Notes under the pieces: generated by a model
Seen by the model: the letters and a program-made list of their open reading frames with translations, nothing else
What the model was told of the DNA's origin: nothing
Database searches by the model: none
Program-made: the position numbers and the translations under genes
Shown here: positions 11,801-24,480 of the stretch, in pieces
How the letters are laid out: every line of letters begins with the position of its first letter
Numbering within the stretch: the stretch's first letter is position 1
From: Lunularia cruciata
Lineage: Eukaryota; Streptophyta; Marchantiopsida; Lunulariales; Lunulariaceae
Assembly: GCA_948567375.1 (NCBI GenBank)
Contig: OX419757.1
Location: 50,282,001 to 50,346,000, forward strand
DNA length: 64,000 bases
Reading direction: 5' to 3'

Positions 11801-13990
11801 ATAAACCACAAGTATATCTTTGAATTATATGGGGATTGTGAGGTTAGGAGGAATAGCTTCAACTTCAGATCTGCCCTTAATCCTCTTTCATCCTAAGGAA
11901 GAATCTGACGGCCCCACCTCCTCCATGGACCAGAGCACTACCGTGGCACCAGTTTGGAATGTCGATGAATGGCCCGATCTTAACCGTACTTTCAGTATCA
12001 TCATAATGGCATCTTTTGAGCTCGGTACATGAGATCATCCTACGGTAACAAGAAAGCCGCAGAATGCGTAACACTTTAGTCTCCAAGGTTACGGTTCTCT
12101 CTGTGAGTTCGGTGCCGATAATCTGACCGTGGATCTGGTATCGAGTGGTGTTGGAAATGAGGGAGTACGCTAGTACCGGTGGTGGTGGGAATCTCTTCAC
12201 GTCCGGAAGAGACAGAACGAAGAAGCTCCGGCGGTTCTTTGGGGCGGCGAACTGCCGGCGACGGCGAAACTGGTCCACTGCTGCGGATTTAGACACCCGA
12301 ATTCACGACTCATGTTCGGGAAAATGATGAGGCCTGAGGCTTTGTTTCCGGAACTTTTGCCAAACTTGGTTGACGTGCTATTCTTCTGAATCTACTTTAA
12401 GTCCAATCGATGACATGTGCATATAGTGTTCAGACCTCGCAAATGTCGTTGACAGTTGGTCTGTAATATACCTGGGCGATAGCCGAAGAACGACGCTGTT
12501 TGTGGCCTTACTGAAGTTTATTAGATTCTCGAGGTAAAGATTTTAACTTCATGGCTTTCTCATGATCGCCTGCTTCGTGTATTCGTCTTGTTGAAAGAGC
12601 TAACGAGCTAGTGTAAGTTTGCGCTAAGATGGAATCTTACTGCGAGCTTATACCATTCAATATTTTGGTGAATGCTTTTAGTCTTTCTGTACATGTAAGC
12701 TCAAAATTTACTACGAGAATCTTATGTTACATCTCCTGCGCTCCACCCGGCCGCAGATATGACGTTCACGATCTGAGTAGTCAGAGTGCAAGCAGGGATT
12801 GATATGCAATCGATGCTGTAAAATACACATGTTTGATATACACTGTGGAGCATTTACAGTTGGCGAAGGCAATTTCAATTGCTTGATGTTGTCAGCAAAA
12901 GAAGCCGAGTCATGTGAATCGAGCCCATATGTCAATCCTAGACTTTTGAACACAATAATTCAGATGTCTTGTTTGGTTACCGTAATCCAGCTCTCAGTTC
13001 TTGTGGGGTGTCGAATTTAGTACAATAAACAACAAAAACAATTTTCTAGTTTGGTTGACTTATCCAGCTCTCACTTCTTTTGTGGTGACAAGCATGAGGA
13101 CTTGAAAAAAAAAGAAAAAGAAAAAAAAGCAGTTTAATTCGTGAAATACTGCAGTAATGTGCTTGAACCTGTATTATAAATACTAAACTCGATCTTGGCA
13201 ACTCATAAGCTAGCTCCAAAACACCGGCTTATCAACGTCCTTCATGTACTTGACATTTCAAATTACAGGCTAAGGTTGACAATTCTTGGTACTGCAAACT
13301 TTTACAAGCACGTAATATATTTTCAAGAAATATTTTTTAACTTCATCTCCTTAAAATCGGCTGTAGTCTCTGCAGGTTCGAAGCGCGGTATTGAAGTTTA
13401 CCAAGAAATAAGGATATCAATCGATTATAAAAATCAATAACACACAACACACCTAAAAAAAGAAACTTGAGCACGATGCCTCTGCATCATCCAAACCAAA
13501 TGGATGCACAATCAAACATTCAAAGCATAGAGAGGAGCCAAACATAAGTAGCTTAACTGCAACTCTCTATATGGTTAATACACAAGTGCCTTAGAGCATC
13601 CTTGCTGTATACAAGAGCTACTTCCAACCTATACTTAAAGAGTTTCTTTCAACCTGTATTCTACATAAGGTAATTTTATGCTTTTTGTTGGGCAAATAAT
13701 TCCAAGGCTTGGTTTGAGATAGCTTATTCACTATAGCTTCAATTGAAAAATTCACTACAGCTCAATGGGAAAAATGTAAGATACAATTTTTAATCAACAT
13801 ATAACATGTCCCAATTCAACTACCAATAGCTGTCTTGACAATATTCTGAGCTTAGTCCAAATTTAGGTCAGCAAGCCCATCATTGGAGAGATCTCTAAGT
13901 GCATAGAAAGCTTTTCAAGCAAAATAACTAGCAAAATAACATATTTTCTAGATCATCAATAAGAATCACTAAAAATATCAATACAAATCA
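11801..13990. other. Intergenic; short open frames and a 78-bp tandem pair
   Basis: A 139-codon minus-strand open frame (11877-12296) begins with GTG, not ATG, and matches no family I know, so I do not call it a gene. At 12966-13010 and 13044-13087 two diverged copies of a 44-bp segment containing ATCCAGCTCTCA lie 78 bp apart. A purine run (A with scattered G) occupies about 13105-13130. The rest up to the transposon end is AT-rich and unremarkable. Confidence 0.4.
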
Positions 13991-13993
13991 CTA

Positions 13994-14018
13994 CAGAGTA
14001 AAACCTCCCAATAGTGAC
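13994..14018 (+). repeat. Left terminal inverted repeat of pogo element
   Basis: The string CAGAGTAAAACCTCCCAATA begins the element right after a TA. It pairs with the right terminus with a single mismatch over about 23 bp. Confidence 0.9.
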
Positions 14019-14040
14019 ATACATCTGTACTGGCTATCAA

Positions 14041-14074
14041 TGTCACTATTGAGAGGTTGTCACTATTGAGAGGT
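14041..14074 (+). repeat. Subterminal 17-bp tandem repeat
   Basis: TGTCACTATTGAGAGGT occurs twice back to back, followed by a partial third copy (TGTCACTA). The core TGTCACTATTG recurs at 16380-16390 and 16400-16410 near the other end and, inverted, at 14009-14019. Repeats placed like this in pogo-type elements are candidate transposase binding sites; that role is inferred. Confidence 0.8.
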
Positions 14075-14111
14075 TGTCACTAACCAGAGGAAAGTGCGCA
14101 GCCTCTCTCCC

Positions 14112-14480
14112 GCATGAGTCTCTATTATCTTGAATGTTCTAGAACTTGGGTGCCTGACCTACGCATCTTTTTCCCACTCTCGCTATTTATCCGCATGAGT
14201 CTAGACTTTCTTGAGCATTCTGGACCTTGGGTGCTATTTATCCTGGTGAGTCTAGAAATTTCTTGAGTATTTTGGAACTTGGGTGCCCAACTTACACACC
14301 TTTTTCACACACTGGCTATTTATCCGAGTGAGTTTTGACGTTCTTGAGCATTCAGGAACTTGGTGCCTGACCTACACACCTTTTTCTCACTCTCTCATTT
14401 TATCTTTGTGAGTCTCTATGTTCTTGAGCATTCTGGAACTTGACCTACACACCTTTTCCACACTCTGGCTATTTTTCCTT
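14112..14480 (+). repeat. 81-bp minisatellite inside the pogo element
   Basis: Five diverged units start at 14112, 14193, 14245, 14326 and 14407. Three of the spacings are exactly 81 bp. The second unit is 52 bp and has lost an internal segment. Each unit contains versions of TGAGTCT, TTCTTGAGCATTCTGGAACT, ACACACCTTTTT and GGCTATTTATCC. The array fills the non-coding 5' part of the element upstream of the transposase. Confidence 0.85.
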
Positions 14481-14546
14481 TTGATCTAGCGGTGAGTGGT
14501 GTTGGGGTTACTCTATTGCTGAATTCAAATTTGATTATCTACAAGC

Positions 14547-16234
14547 ATGTTGGTTAATGTCAATAAGCGGAGACATTTGGATGTGATGACTAAGTTGGAG
14601 GTTATCAATTTTCTCAGTCAACTTGGAGCCACCCATGAACAAGCGGCATCGCATTTTGTAGTGGCACGTCCGAACATGACCAAAATCTGGAAAGAGAGGG
14701 AACTCATTAAGCAGGTGGCATCTGATTCAAATCGAATTGGGTTGAAAAAAGTGAAACTGCTTACCAATATGGTGCATCAATGGCATATGCACGTTGAGAT
14801 TGATGCACCCATGCTGAATGTGACTGGTGAGGTGCTCAAAAAATAAGGCTTTCTTTTTCAGAGACAAGATCTTGCAAGACTTTACCAAATGTTTGAAACC
14901 ATCAAACTCAGTTGCTCTACAGGTATTTGTTGCCTCGAACAGATGGCTCAAGAAGTATTTGAATTGTATCTCAACAACTAGCAAGAAGAAGTGTGGAGAA
15001 CACAACAGCCTCAATCTGATGCAGGTTGAGAAGCATTTGCATGAAATTCGTGAAATGCTGAATGATGTTCCTCTTGAATGCATTATCAACATTGACAAGT
15101 TAGCTCTACAGCATTGCACCACATCATCAAGATCATTCTGCACAGTCAATACGGATGGTCGTGGTGTCAAGTGCAGCAAAGAACTAATCACAGTGACTCT
15201 CAGAGTTAGCACTTCAGGCGAGAAGTTTTGCACTCAGTTTATTACAAAGAGTGCACGTCCATGCTCTTTGAAGAATATTCCCTGGCAAGACACGTCCTCA
15301 TATATGAGCTTGCTGCACACATACAACAAAATTACCAAGCAATGCAACAGCATTTTCTATATCCTCCAGGATAACTGTTCATCACATGTTTGTGCGGCTA
15401 AAATTTTTGATCTAACGGGCTCACAAGAAACACTCTTCAAGTATCAGAACCTATGCATCATTTTCTTCCCACCCAATGTCACTAGTGATTGTCAATCTCT
15501 TGATCAAGGTGTCATTTGCTTTTTCAAAGCACACTTTTGACATGCCTAACTGAACCATCTTCTTTCTGAGTATGAAATCTGACAAACTAGTGAACGTGCA
15601 CCCGCTTCTCAATTTCCAATCCACAACCATACACACTTGCACAACGTGCTTAGTTGGGTCAAATCAGCATCAGACGGTATCGAAGAGAACACTATTCTAC
15701 GGTGTTTTTTCAAAGCAAATTTTCTCCCTGTTGTTACAAAAGTCATTGCCAATCAGTATATTGATCACTCTGCACCTAGCTTTAATCAAGCTATTGATGA
15801 TTTAGTGATAATGCTGAGAGAAATCTTTCTCTGCATCATTGGGTCTTGATGACAAAATTTTTGAACAGGTTGTTGAAGAACTCATTGAAATGGATGCACT
15901 TGATGCTACTGGTGACTATGAGTTTGACTACAATAACATTGTCCAGTCTGTTCTTGAACAACACAACCTAATGCAGAATTCCAGAAATATTGATGATGAT
16001 GACGTTGAGGAGATCCCACCTTTGATAAGCGTTGAGCAAGCAAATCGGGCCATCACGGATTTAATCAACTTTCTCTCTCTTGAATCATTGCTTTCTCCAG
16101 AAGTTCAAAGTAACCTGCTTTCCAACCTTCACAACGCTCATCGGCCATTGATTCATCAACATAAAGTTGAGAAAAATAGGTTGCTAAAACAATCCGCGTT
16201 ATCAATGTATTTTACCTCGGACAAACCACAATAA
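14547..16234 (+). pseudogene. Pogo/Tigger transposase, broken by frameshifts and stops
   Basis: The product would bind the element ends and cut and rejoin DNA with a DDE-type RNase H fold. The first frame (14547-14846, ATG start) carries a helix-turn-helix region like the CENP-B/pogo N-terminus, around KRRHLDVMTKLEVINFL. The frame shifts near 14840. A second frame (14827-15540) holds the catalytic core: NIDK (first Asp), LQDNCSSH (second Asp) and FFPPNVTSD...SLDQGVI (third Asp). The usual NMDE signature reads NIDK. A TGA at 15538 interrupts it. The same frame resumes to about 15849 with similarity to the C-terminal ANCFxKAGF region, then shifts into 15839-16234, an acidic tail. With two frameshifts and in-frame stops it cannot encode a full protein. 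It is embedded between the element's inverted repeats. Confidence 0.9.
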
Positions 16235-16514
16235 CCTTAGTCAATGGCGAGAACTGATGGGATTTGAAGTTTCATAAAAATGCCACATTAATCTGTTGCC
16301 ACATTCCCTTTTCACACAACCCATAATAGCGCTTTTGAAATACAAATAGGATGTTACCTCCGTATTTACACTATAGAACTGTCACTATTGATATCATCAT
16401 GTCACTATTGCCCAATTGTGACGTACTGTTATTATTGGGCATATTTACTGGGTCTAGACTAATTGTTCTAGGGTTCTTGGTCACTAAAGAGAGGAGTTTA
16501 CTCATACGGGTTTG

Positions 16515-16537
16515 CACTATTTGGAGGTTTTACTCTG
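16515..16537 (-). repeat. Right terminal inverted repeat of pogo element
   Basis: Read on the minus strand it gives CAGAGTAAAACCTCCAAATA, matching the left terminus, and is followed outside by TA. Confidence 0.9.
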
Positions 16538-16539
16538 TA

Positions 16540-19500
16540 TTCTGAGAACGGTGTGAATGCAATGTAGGAACTCAAGCTACAGTAAACCGATACACCACAT
16601 AATTATTTCGTGCCTTAATCAGGATCAATAAAGGAGAAATAATGATAAGATCCAGGAGTACTTGATTTACAAATCACACAATTTTCGATTGATTTATCAG
16701 TTTAATCACAATCTTGAAATATAGGACGGTGTCAAGAAAGACTATGAACATGAGATGACGTTATAACTTGTTCTCGATCACACTAGTTAGATAATGAATG
16801 TGTTGTTAAGTTTTATCTTGAAATGTTGGTTGAAGTCTTACTTTTACCTGTCTAGTTCACCAAATTTATTGATGCTAAAGTCGTAGATGAATGCTAGTCA
16901 TACAATTCTCTTGCCAATGAGTTACATTCTTGCTACCAAGGAATCGCTCACCTGACAGTATTGTGCGGTCACTTTTCTTATTGTTACAGTAGTTCTAATC
17001 GCTGCTCGTCTCCAAAACTTTTTTACGTCTACATTTTATAGGTCGAAATTCCACTACTAATACTAAATCAATACATTCTATTGCACAAATAACTAATTTG
17101 TGGATAAATGGAAAACAACGTCCATCTACATATACTACGCAGCCAATCAATCTTGCTAATCCATACTATGTTTGCTCGAGGTCACATGGAGGTTGCTTTG
17201 TCTCACAGCTGATCCTAACAAACCAACCGTCAAAATCAGCTGCTAGTCTCCAAAGATATTTTCCACTCGCCCCGTTTAAACCCGCATTATAAACCGTGAT
17301 TTAAGGTGTGCGCGTCATTAGCAGTCATACATCGGGTTCGATCAGGAATTATATGTTCGATTGTCATTTTAGTCCACAATACATTCTTTCACTTGTGTGT
17401 AGTGGAGTTCTGTTACATCAATTGGCAATAGCATTTTGCGCTTAAAGCAGTCTATGATCGGGCTGCGGATTCCGTGCTGGCTAGTACAACACTTTCAGTA
17501 CTTTGCGCCATAAGAATATTTCACAAAGTTGGTTATATATTCCTCGCTATGTCAATCGCAATATGTAGCTAGATCGCCATCTACCCCACGTACTTGTAAA
17601 GATCTTTCGATTTGATGCAAAATCCGGTGAGCTAACTGCACATTTTGTAAGATTGTCGGTTTCCACCGAGTTTCCTGTGGAGTTCAAAGTCTCTCCGTAT
17701 ACGAAGGAGGGGTTGGATGGGCTCTCTTCAATTAGATGTGATGAATCCTTCACTTGAGGATGAAGGAGCACCCAGTCTGATGAGAAGTGCGCCAGACATT
17801 TAAAGAGTGGACAGTTCGTGGTCCAGAAACCATGGGGAGTGTCACTCGCAGTATCCAGTCATCTAATACCCAGCACGTAAACTGCAGCTGACGTTCTTCA
17901 AATCCAGCATCTCAACGAATGCTGTGTACGTCTGCAATAGGCTTGGACTACAATCTATTTCCTTGGGCTTTGGAGTGGTCTTGAAAGGTCTTCTCTACAC
18001 ATAAGCTAGATAGCAGTGCCAGGAGATATTACAAGGTCACATGCGTATACACATTTGTTTAGCATAAACAACACTTCAATGGTCAAAATTACAACCTAGA
18101 TGGAGTATACCATTTTCATGACGTGACATGCCAATAAGGGACTGGAGTTGTTACATTCGGCAGCAACTTCATGGGAAGTTGATTTCAGAGCTGCACAATG
18201 CTATGGGGCTTTGTTCAGCTCACGTCTTTAAATAGTGGGCAATAGACCAGTCAAACATAGATTATAGAGATCCATGAGAGAGGTATATCGCTGCCCACCG
18301 AATCGCAACTTTACGACGTTACTTTCTGGAAATCAGACCTTTCAGATAGACCCGGCAATGCAATCGTTCGGTTCTCGTGCGGATGCATGACAATGCGTTT
18401 TGCTTGTGAGTGTATGTGTACTATACTCTTTTCAACTTGGTGACCATGACGAGGGCGTATCAGTTTATCCGTCTATCTACCCTATGAGCTGTCCGGAGAA
18501 AACATTTCCTCGGTGAACTGTACATATCGCATGTACAGCTATTAACCTTACGCGTTCCAGTACGTACACACTTGATCTACAACTCACAATACAGTACCTT
18601 TGTTGTGGCTGCGTGCTCCTCATTCACGATAGCTGCAAGCAGAATTGAGGTTTTCCTACTGCAATTGGGACTTGTGATCCTGGAGGAGTGGCAGTATTGA
18701 ATGTTTTCCTACTTGATTTGGGAGGAATGGGTGGTGCTAGGGCTGTTTGTGGATATATTCAAGTACTAGTTGCAACGTCCACATAGTTGAGTGGATGCGG
18801 TGCATATGTACAAATTCGTCTGTGATAATTTCAGGTAATTTGAGGATGTTTCTGTACTAGTACCAAATAGTTTGATCCCATCGAGGTCATGGCCCATCGC
18901 CATCTGAATTCCCCCAAAGCTTTATATATAGCGTTGCATATATAGCGTCGAACTATGTGCTTGAAGAAATACGCTGCAAGCGATTGTCCACGGGGTGAAA
19001 TATGAAAGACGAAGTTTCAGATCGAGAGCGTTTTGCACTGCAAAAAGTAACCGTTCCTTTGTGCTTTTTAGCCTCGATTCATTGAGGAGGAGAATAATGG
19101 AATTTGTTCTTAATCGTTTTACACCACAAGCCTGAACAAGGACAAGCATGATTTACTGTGTATACACTGGGATCTATGCTACCGCAGCAGAGATGTAGGT
19201 GCGACTAGGCACTCGTGAGCACTTTCTTGTAGGCCGGAAATCCACCTGTGTAGTCTTATCGGGGATAGTTACTAAAGAAACGAGGTTATAACACGTACAT
19301 GGATCAGTTCTCCAATTATACTGCTGCAACTTTGGATGTCCGAATTCAAAGCTATGCCTTTCACAATGTGACTAGCCAGGTCGAACGGCTCTATCACTCA
19401 TCAGTTACAGGAATCAGTTAACTTTGTCTAGCTGTCGTAGGCTTCTGAACGCGCATGAGCTGATATCTAATTGCCAGGAGACGCGTGCTTCCTTTAGCTA

Positions 19501-20760
19501 CGAACATGGTGCAGCTGCAGCCTCAGGATGCACGACAGACATTAGGAAGTAACATCAACGGGATAAAAAGCTGAGGGTACACATCACTGTAATTTTTCAC
19601 TCGGAACTTGCAGGTTTCTATCATGTGTAGTTGTCACTCCTCCTAGTTTCAGAGTCCGTAACTCGTAGTGAACCAGAGGGAATCTGCCTACAGCAGAATT
19701 CATGTGAAATTTGACTAGCTCAACAAGTTGTCGTCTGTCTGTGGGCTCGCTTCTAGTTCTGACCTGTGGTCTCTGAGAAATAGTTGCTTGCGCGAAACTC
19801 TGAGCCATGTTCATTGCATCGGAAGACATATCAACTGGACTTGGATTTTGGTTTTTTGGACTTTCTGTTTTTTGGATGAAGAAGACGTAAATGGTCTACG
19901 TGAATCAGTCGCAGAGACGAGGAAGACATGTGTAAGTTGGGGTGAATTCTAGTATATTACGTCACTACCGGTAGCCAGAGCACCGCACCTTGCTACAAGA
20001 TTGCGAGTACTGTATCCGCCCTCGAAACCATTCAATGTGATATGTATCTCGAACTCTCGTACATTCAAAGTCAGCGCTAAGATTTACAATTCTCGTGTTC
20101 GTACGATAAAGTTCATCAAATTACTATGGATTGAGTTCAGTGGCTGGACCCTGTACTAATGAATCCATGTAACTGATATGAGCCGGGAAAGACATTGACA
20201 GGATTCAATCAAGTTGATAGTCCTTGCATTGCAGTCCCCTCGGGTACAAGCAGTACTATTCGAACCAAGTTATCTACCAAAGCAGCTGGAAAATTCGACA
20301 TGCCTGGCCCCAAGTGAACCTCAACAAGAAAGAATTCGAATCGCATCAAATTTGTTGATCATGCAATCCTCGCAAACGGAGGTGGCCCACTTACGATCTT
20401 TCACAATGAATTCGAAGAAAATACCATTTGCCATATTTGTTGGAGATGAGTACACACGCGCTTGTCCTGAGACCGTTAGTAGTTTTCTTACCGGACTATC
20501 CATTCGTTCGTGACAGTCCAAGTACTCTCTACTTGATGGGATGGCAATGAGCAGTGATCCTTGGCCTTGGCCCTGGGTTTGAGACTACTTCTTCTATGGG
20601 ATGCCTATAACTAGTGATTAGATTCTTGTACAGGGCCTAGTCCTGTTAATAAATTATTCAGCCAAGGATGAACACCTGATGGAAAGCATTACATGACATC
20701 CATATAGAAACTTGATTGGTTACTTTACTCTTGTGACTCTTCAGCCTTCATACCTTTGCT
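16540..20760. other. Unassigned mid-GC intergenic region
   Basis: GC is moderate and all open frames are under about 100 codons, overlap on both strands and match nothing I recognise. I see no convincing exon chain, RNA gene or transposon end. It may be unique intergenic DNA or hold remnants of genes too decayed to identify by eye. Confidence 0.4.
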
Positions 20761-22769
20761 GCAGATATAAATAAATATAAATAGATAAAAGGAGAATAAA
20801 TTTCTATATAATTTGTTACACACATATAAATAAATTTTATTTTTATAGATAATTGAATTTTTCAATTGAAATGGGTGAAACTACATTTTGATATTAGTTA
20901 TTTTAAATAAAATTTTCAACTATGGACATTCAATTTTAATTTTTCAAATACATGTTAGAAATTATATTTTTCATAAATATAATATTATATGAATTCTTTC
21001 TTTTTTATAAAAAAACATAATTATTTAGGAATTATTATTTAATAAATTGATATCAAGCTAATAATATTTAAGCAAAATAATATGTATCATTCGATTTTAA
21101 GAAAAATTCATGTGGATTTAATTATCGATCACATATCCTTCGAGCATATAAAAATATATTTAGATACTAGACGTGAAGGTTTATTCTCGTAAGTCACATG
21201 CTTTGAAAATTGAAGAATACTCAATAGAAAGTATTTCAATACTAGAACCTTCGGCGTGAAGTGATGAGTCAACTTCATTCACCAATCCACACTAAATTAA
21301 ATGCCGGTTGAGTTTGAGGTGTCAGTGGCTTGCATTTTAACGTCTCAAGGTTAACTACAAATCTGTTGTGCATGATTAGTACTTAATGACTACGTATAGG
21401 TTTAAGTATATAATATGTGTTTCTCTTTGCTTGGTGCATAATTATAATGAGAATCTTTTTTTATTTGCACAACAATAGATCTTGAAATGCAAGTGACCTC
21501 AAGTCATACTTATAATACATTAGACGAGTTTGTTGGGGATAGAAAACTTCGTAGTCAAAATAAGAGAACTTCTGATGCATTTCGGTCATATATACATTAA
21601 ATCTTATAGGAAACGATAAACACAGCTCAGCTTTTCTGCTTTTATTCACCTCACTCTTCTTGTCCAAAACGAGTATCGGTAACCAATTCACGATCTGTGT
21701 TTCCATTGATTTTTCCACGAGCGATTCCCTTCACACTATCAAGCTCCAAATGTTATACGCACGCTTCTTCCCCTGACGTTAGCATTCCTCCTCACCTGCG
21801 GTAGCAGGTACTTTGCATTTCATTACAAGATGGAAGCCGAGTGTCGCAATTGGTGACCGGTATGATTCCGCTGAGGTGAGGAGACAAAAAACGTGATATG
21901 GTTTACCGTTTCCCAACATTAGCGGAGGGGGGCCGGGGGGGCGCATGCTTTAATGCACAGTTTTTAATCCGTTTTGAACACGAACAGACTAACCATTCAT
22001 GAAAATCATTTTACGTGGGAACCATGTCCCATGAATTTAGAGACATAAAGACTTGTAGACGCGACAACGTCCGGACTACGTCTTTAAGCTACGTTTGCAA
22101 ATTCAGAGTTTTTCTTCATTTTGTACTCTAACTTTTAGGCTTAATGTTGTTTGACTTCTATTTCACTGCTTAGTCTTTTCAAATGAAATCAAGTCTAAAA
22201 TTTCTCCACTTGCTCATAATAATGGTTAAATTACTCTTATACTTCTAAAAAGTGCAACAAAAAGGAAAAAAAGGGAATAAAGAGAAACCAGCACATATGT
22301 GCCACTTCAGGATTTACGAAAAAATAATTAAGTACTTCGCACTATTTTATAGCATTACATTTCTAAATAAAAGAAAATATAATTCAAGGCTAATGAGAAT
22401 ACAAAGGTTAGGTACAAAGGGGGCAAAAGGAAGCTACCGCTCTATACAACGATAATACAAAATCTTAAGACCTAGTTTCTCGAACTAATATGACTCAGGT
22501 TAATATACAAAAATTCTCATTACCACTTGCAAAGTTAGGCTGAGAATGGGTTCGCGTGAGATTATGCCGTGTGATGTTCCCTCAATATGTCTTTGGTTCA
22601 CTCAATTGCATGTTGATGCTTGCCGTCTAATAAATTCTACCTCTAGTGATCGTTTGTTCTTCCAACAGCTATTATTGTTAAGGACCTTGACATTGCGTGG
22701 AATGAAGTCTGATGGTCACGGAGATCACAGCTACTGATGGAGCATTGCAATAGCAATAGCAATGTTACG

Positions 22770-23000
22770 GTGAAGGATATGTCTAATAACGGCGGCAGCT
22801 AGCAATCGATTATGTCCATTGTCAGGAACCGAATTGAGGACGTTGACAGATATGTCTAACCATTTGTTAAAGCTGGCATTAGTTTCTTCGAGCAGCCAGC
22901 GATTGAGGATGTTGACAGATCTGTGTTACTGTCTTCAGGATAGTGAGAATTTAAATATATCCATCAACGCCGCAAAGACTTGCGATTGAAAGATATGTCT
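22770..23000 (+). repeat. Degenerate interspersed motif, four copies
   Basis: A short string related to GATTGAGGATGTTGACAGAT is seen at 22831-22855, 22901-22925 and, shortened to a GAAGGATATGTCT form, at 22770-22784 and 22983-23001. Spacing is about 60-80 bp. This could be an old decayed minisatellite; divergence is high. Confidence 0.35.
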
Positions 23001-24228
23001 AGAGATTCATTGGCTATGTGGAGATAGCCAGTGAACATGCATCAGCACGTCTTTCTGAATTAGAAGTACTCTCCGTGTCCTCATCAGCCTAAATTGCGTC
23101 CACTTGGTTGAGGTGAGAAAGTTTTCTTTGAGGCATTTCATTGCTGTCTGTCTCAGAGGACCACCCCTGATACATATAGATCTTGTACATGTATAAGGAA
23201 TATATTATGCTTCTCCCTGTTTTGATTGGTGCGTTGCTTTTATAATTTTATGTAAAGTTCGGAAGTATTTGCTAAAAGAACACAAATAAAAAGCAAATAA
23301 ATCATAAGGACACAGAAATTATTAGGGATCACACCCATTGTTTATACTTTCTCCTAAAAATACGTCAAATGACTAAATATATAGATTAAAATGTAACTAT
23401 ATTTTAATTATTAAAAAATAATGAATTTGGTTTATCTTGAGTCCCAATGCTTTTAAACTCTTTCTCTAAAAATGGATCTCCAAATGACAAAAATTGTTTA
23501 TTTGATAAAAACCAGGATAATGAATTAAATTTAGAATTTTTTTTTTCATTTTGGGATACAAGCCTGTTTATTAGATACAAGAAAAATTGAATTAAAAGAT
23601 TTATTTTATACTAAATAAATTATAAAGTGAAAAATATCAAACTTTATTGATTAATTTTTTAAGTACAAATGATTGTATTCATATCAAAGTATTTAAAATT
23701 AATAAGTGAGTAAAAATGTCATAACTTTGAGGGTTTTGATTAAGTTGCAAAAGTTTAATGATATAAATTATCATGTTCAATTCTGTTAAAAGTTAGAATA
23801 GTGATATAACTAATAATTCATATAATTCCAAAAAGAATTGCCTTGTAAACACGTATGCCATAAGATCAAATTTTTTGGATTGCATTAGAGTATAGATAGA
23901 TTTTGATAAAATTAACCATATTACATCATATTATCAAATCATGTTTTAAGTTGATCATGTTAATTTATAATTTTTTGTTCAGATCTTAAAGTAGATAACT
24001 GGTATGAATTCTACTTATATATTTCGGACCTTATATAACGAATCAATAAAATTTTAATTTTGGAAAACATCTTTATCTTATCTAGATATGAATTATATAA
24101 ATTCACATTAAATTTTGAAAAATATTTTGTAAATTTAACAGTTATAATCTAATTTTATAAATATAAGATTTACATTTTTAATATGATTCATAATTTTTTT
24201 TTGATTTTCATTATCACAAAATATTTTA

Positions 24229-24450
24229 AAATTCCAAGGTTAGTGAACTGTATGGAGTGCATAGTATCCAAAAGCATGATGGACGGCAAGAGCTTTAAAT
24301 TTTCATAATCATAAAATAAATTTTCTCTAAAGAACATATTGCTTAAATTCTAGTTAAAATTCAAATTTTATTTTATGATTATTATTATCTAAATCTTTTA
24401 AAATTCCAAGGTAAGCTAACTAAATGGAGTGTATTGGAGAGTATCCTAAG
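24229..24450. repeat. Nested direct and inverted repeat
   Basis: A segment containing TTTTAAAATTCCAAGGT and, further on, ATGGAGTG and AGTATCC occurs twice, at about 24228-24271 and 24397-24447. Between the copies, AATCATAAAATAAATTT (24307-24323) is inverted at 24363-24380 with one base gained. The arrangement may be a small element with an internal foldback, or an old duplication. Confidence 0.55.
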
Positions 24451-24480
24451 GCGTCCATTATAAGTAAATTAAAAGTATCA

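Larger units (their letters stand above)
13994..16537 (+). mobile_element. Degenerate pogo/Tigger-type DNA transposon
   Basis: This is a 2544-bp element bounded by terminal inverted repeats. The left end (CAGAGTAAAACCTCC, from 13994) is matched by the complement of the right end (to 16537), with one difference in about 23 bases. A TA dinucleotide flanks both ends (13992-13993 and 16538-16539), as expected for Tc1/mariner-pogo elements that insert at TA. Subterminal copies of TGTCACTATTG occur near both ends and could be transposase binding sites. The interior holds an 81-bp tandem repeat and then a broken transposase on the plus strand. The combination of inverted repeats, TA flanks and a DDE transposase makes the family assignment secure. 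The element itself is inactive. Confidence 0.92.
20761..24480. other. AT-rich intergenic tract with small repeats
   Basis: No gene is supported. Notable items are a G-rich run at 21924-21941, degenerate copies of a TTGACAGATATGTCT-like string between 22770 and 23010, and a nested direct plus inverted repeat at 24229-24450. Long A/T-only stretches dominate 23.3-24.4 kb. Confidence 0.5.

Noticed and set aside
11877-12296. 139-codon minus-strand open frame with raised GC
   Set aside because: It begins with GTG; the nearest upstream ATG is in another frame. No domain is recognisable, so it is insufficient for a gene call.
14727-15233. 168-codon minus-strand open frame
   Set aside because: It is the antisense shadow of the pogo transposase pseudogene.
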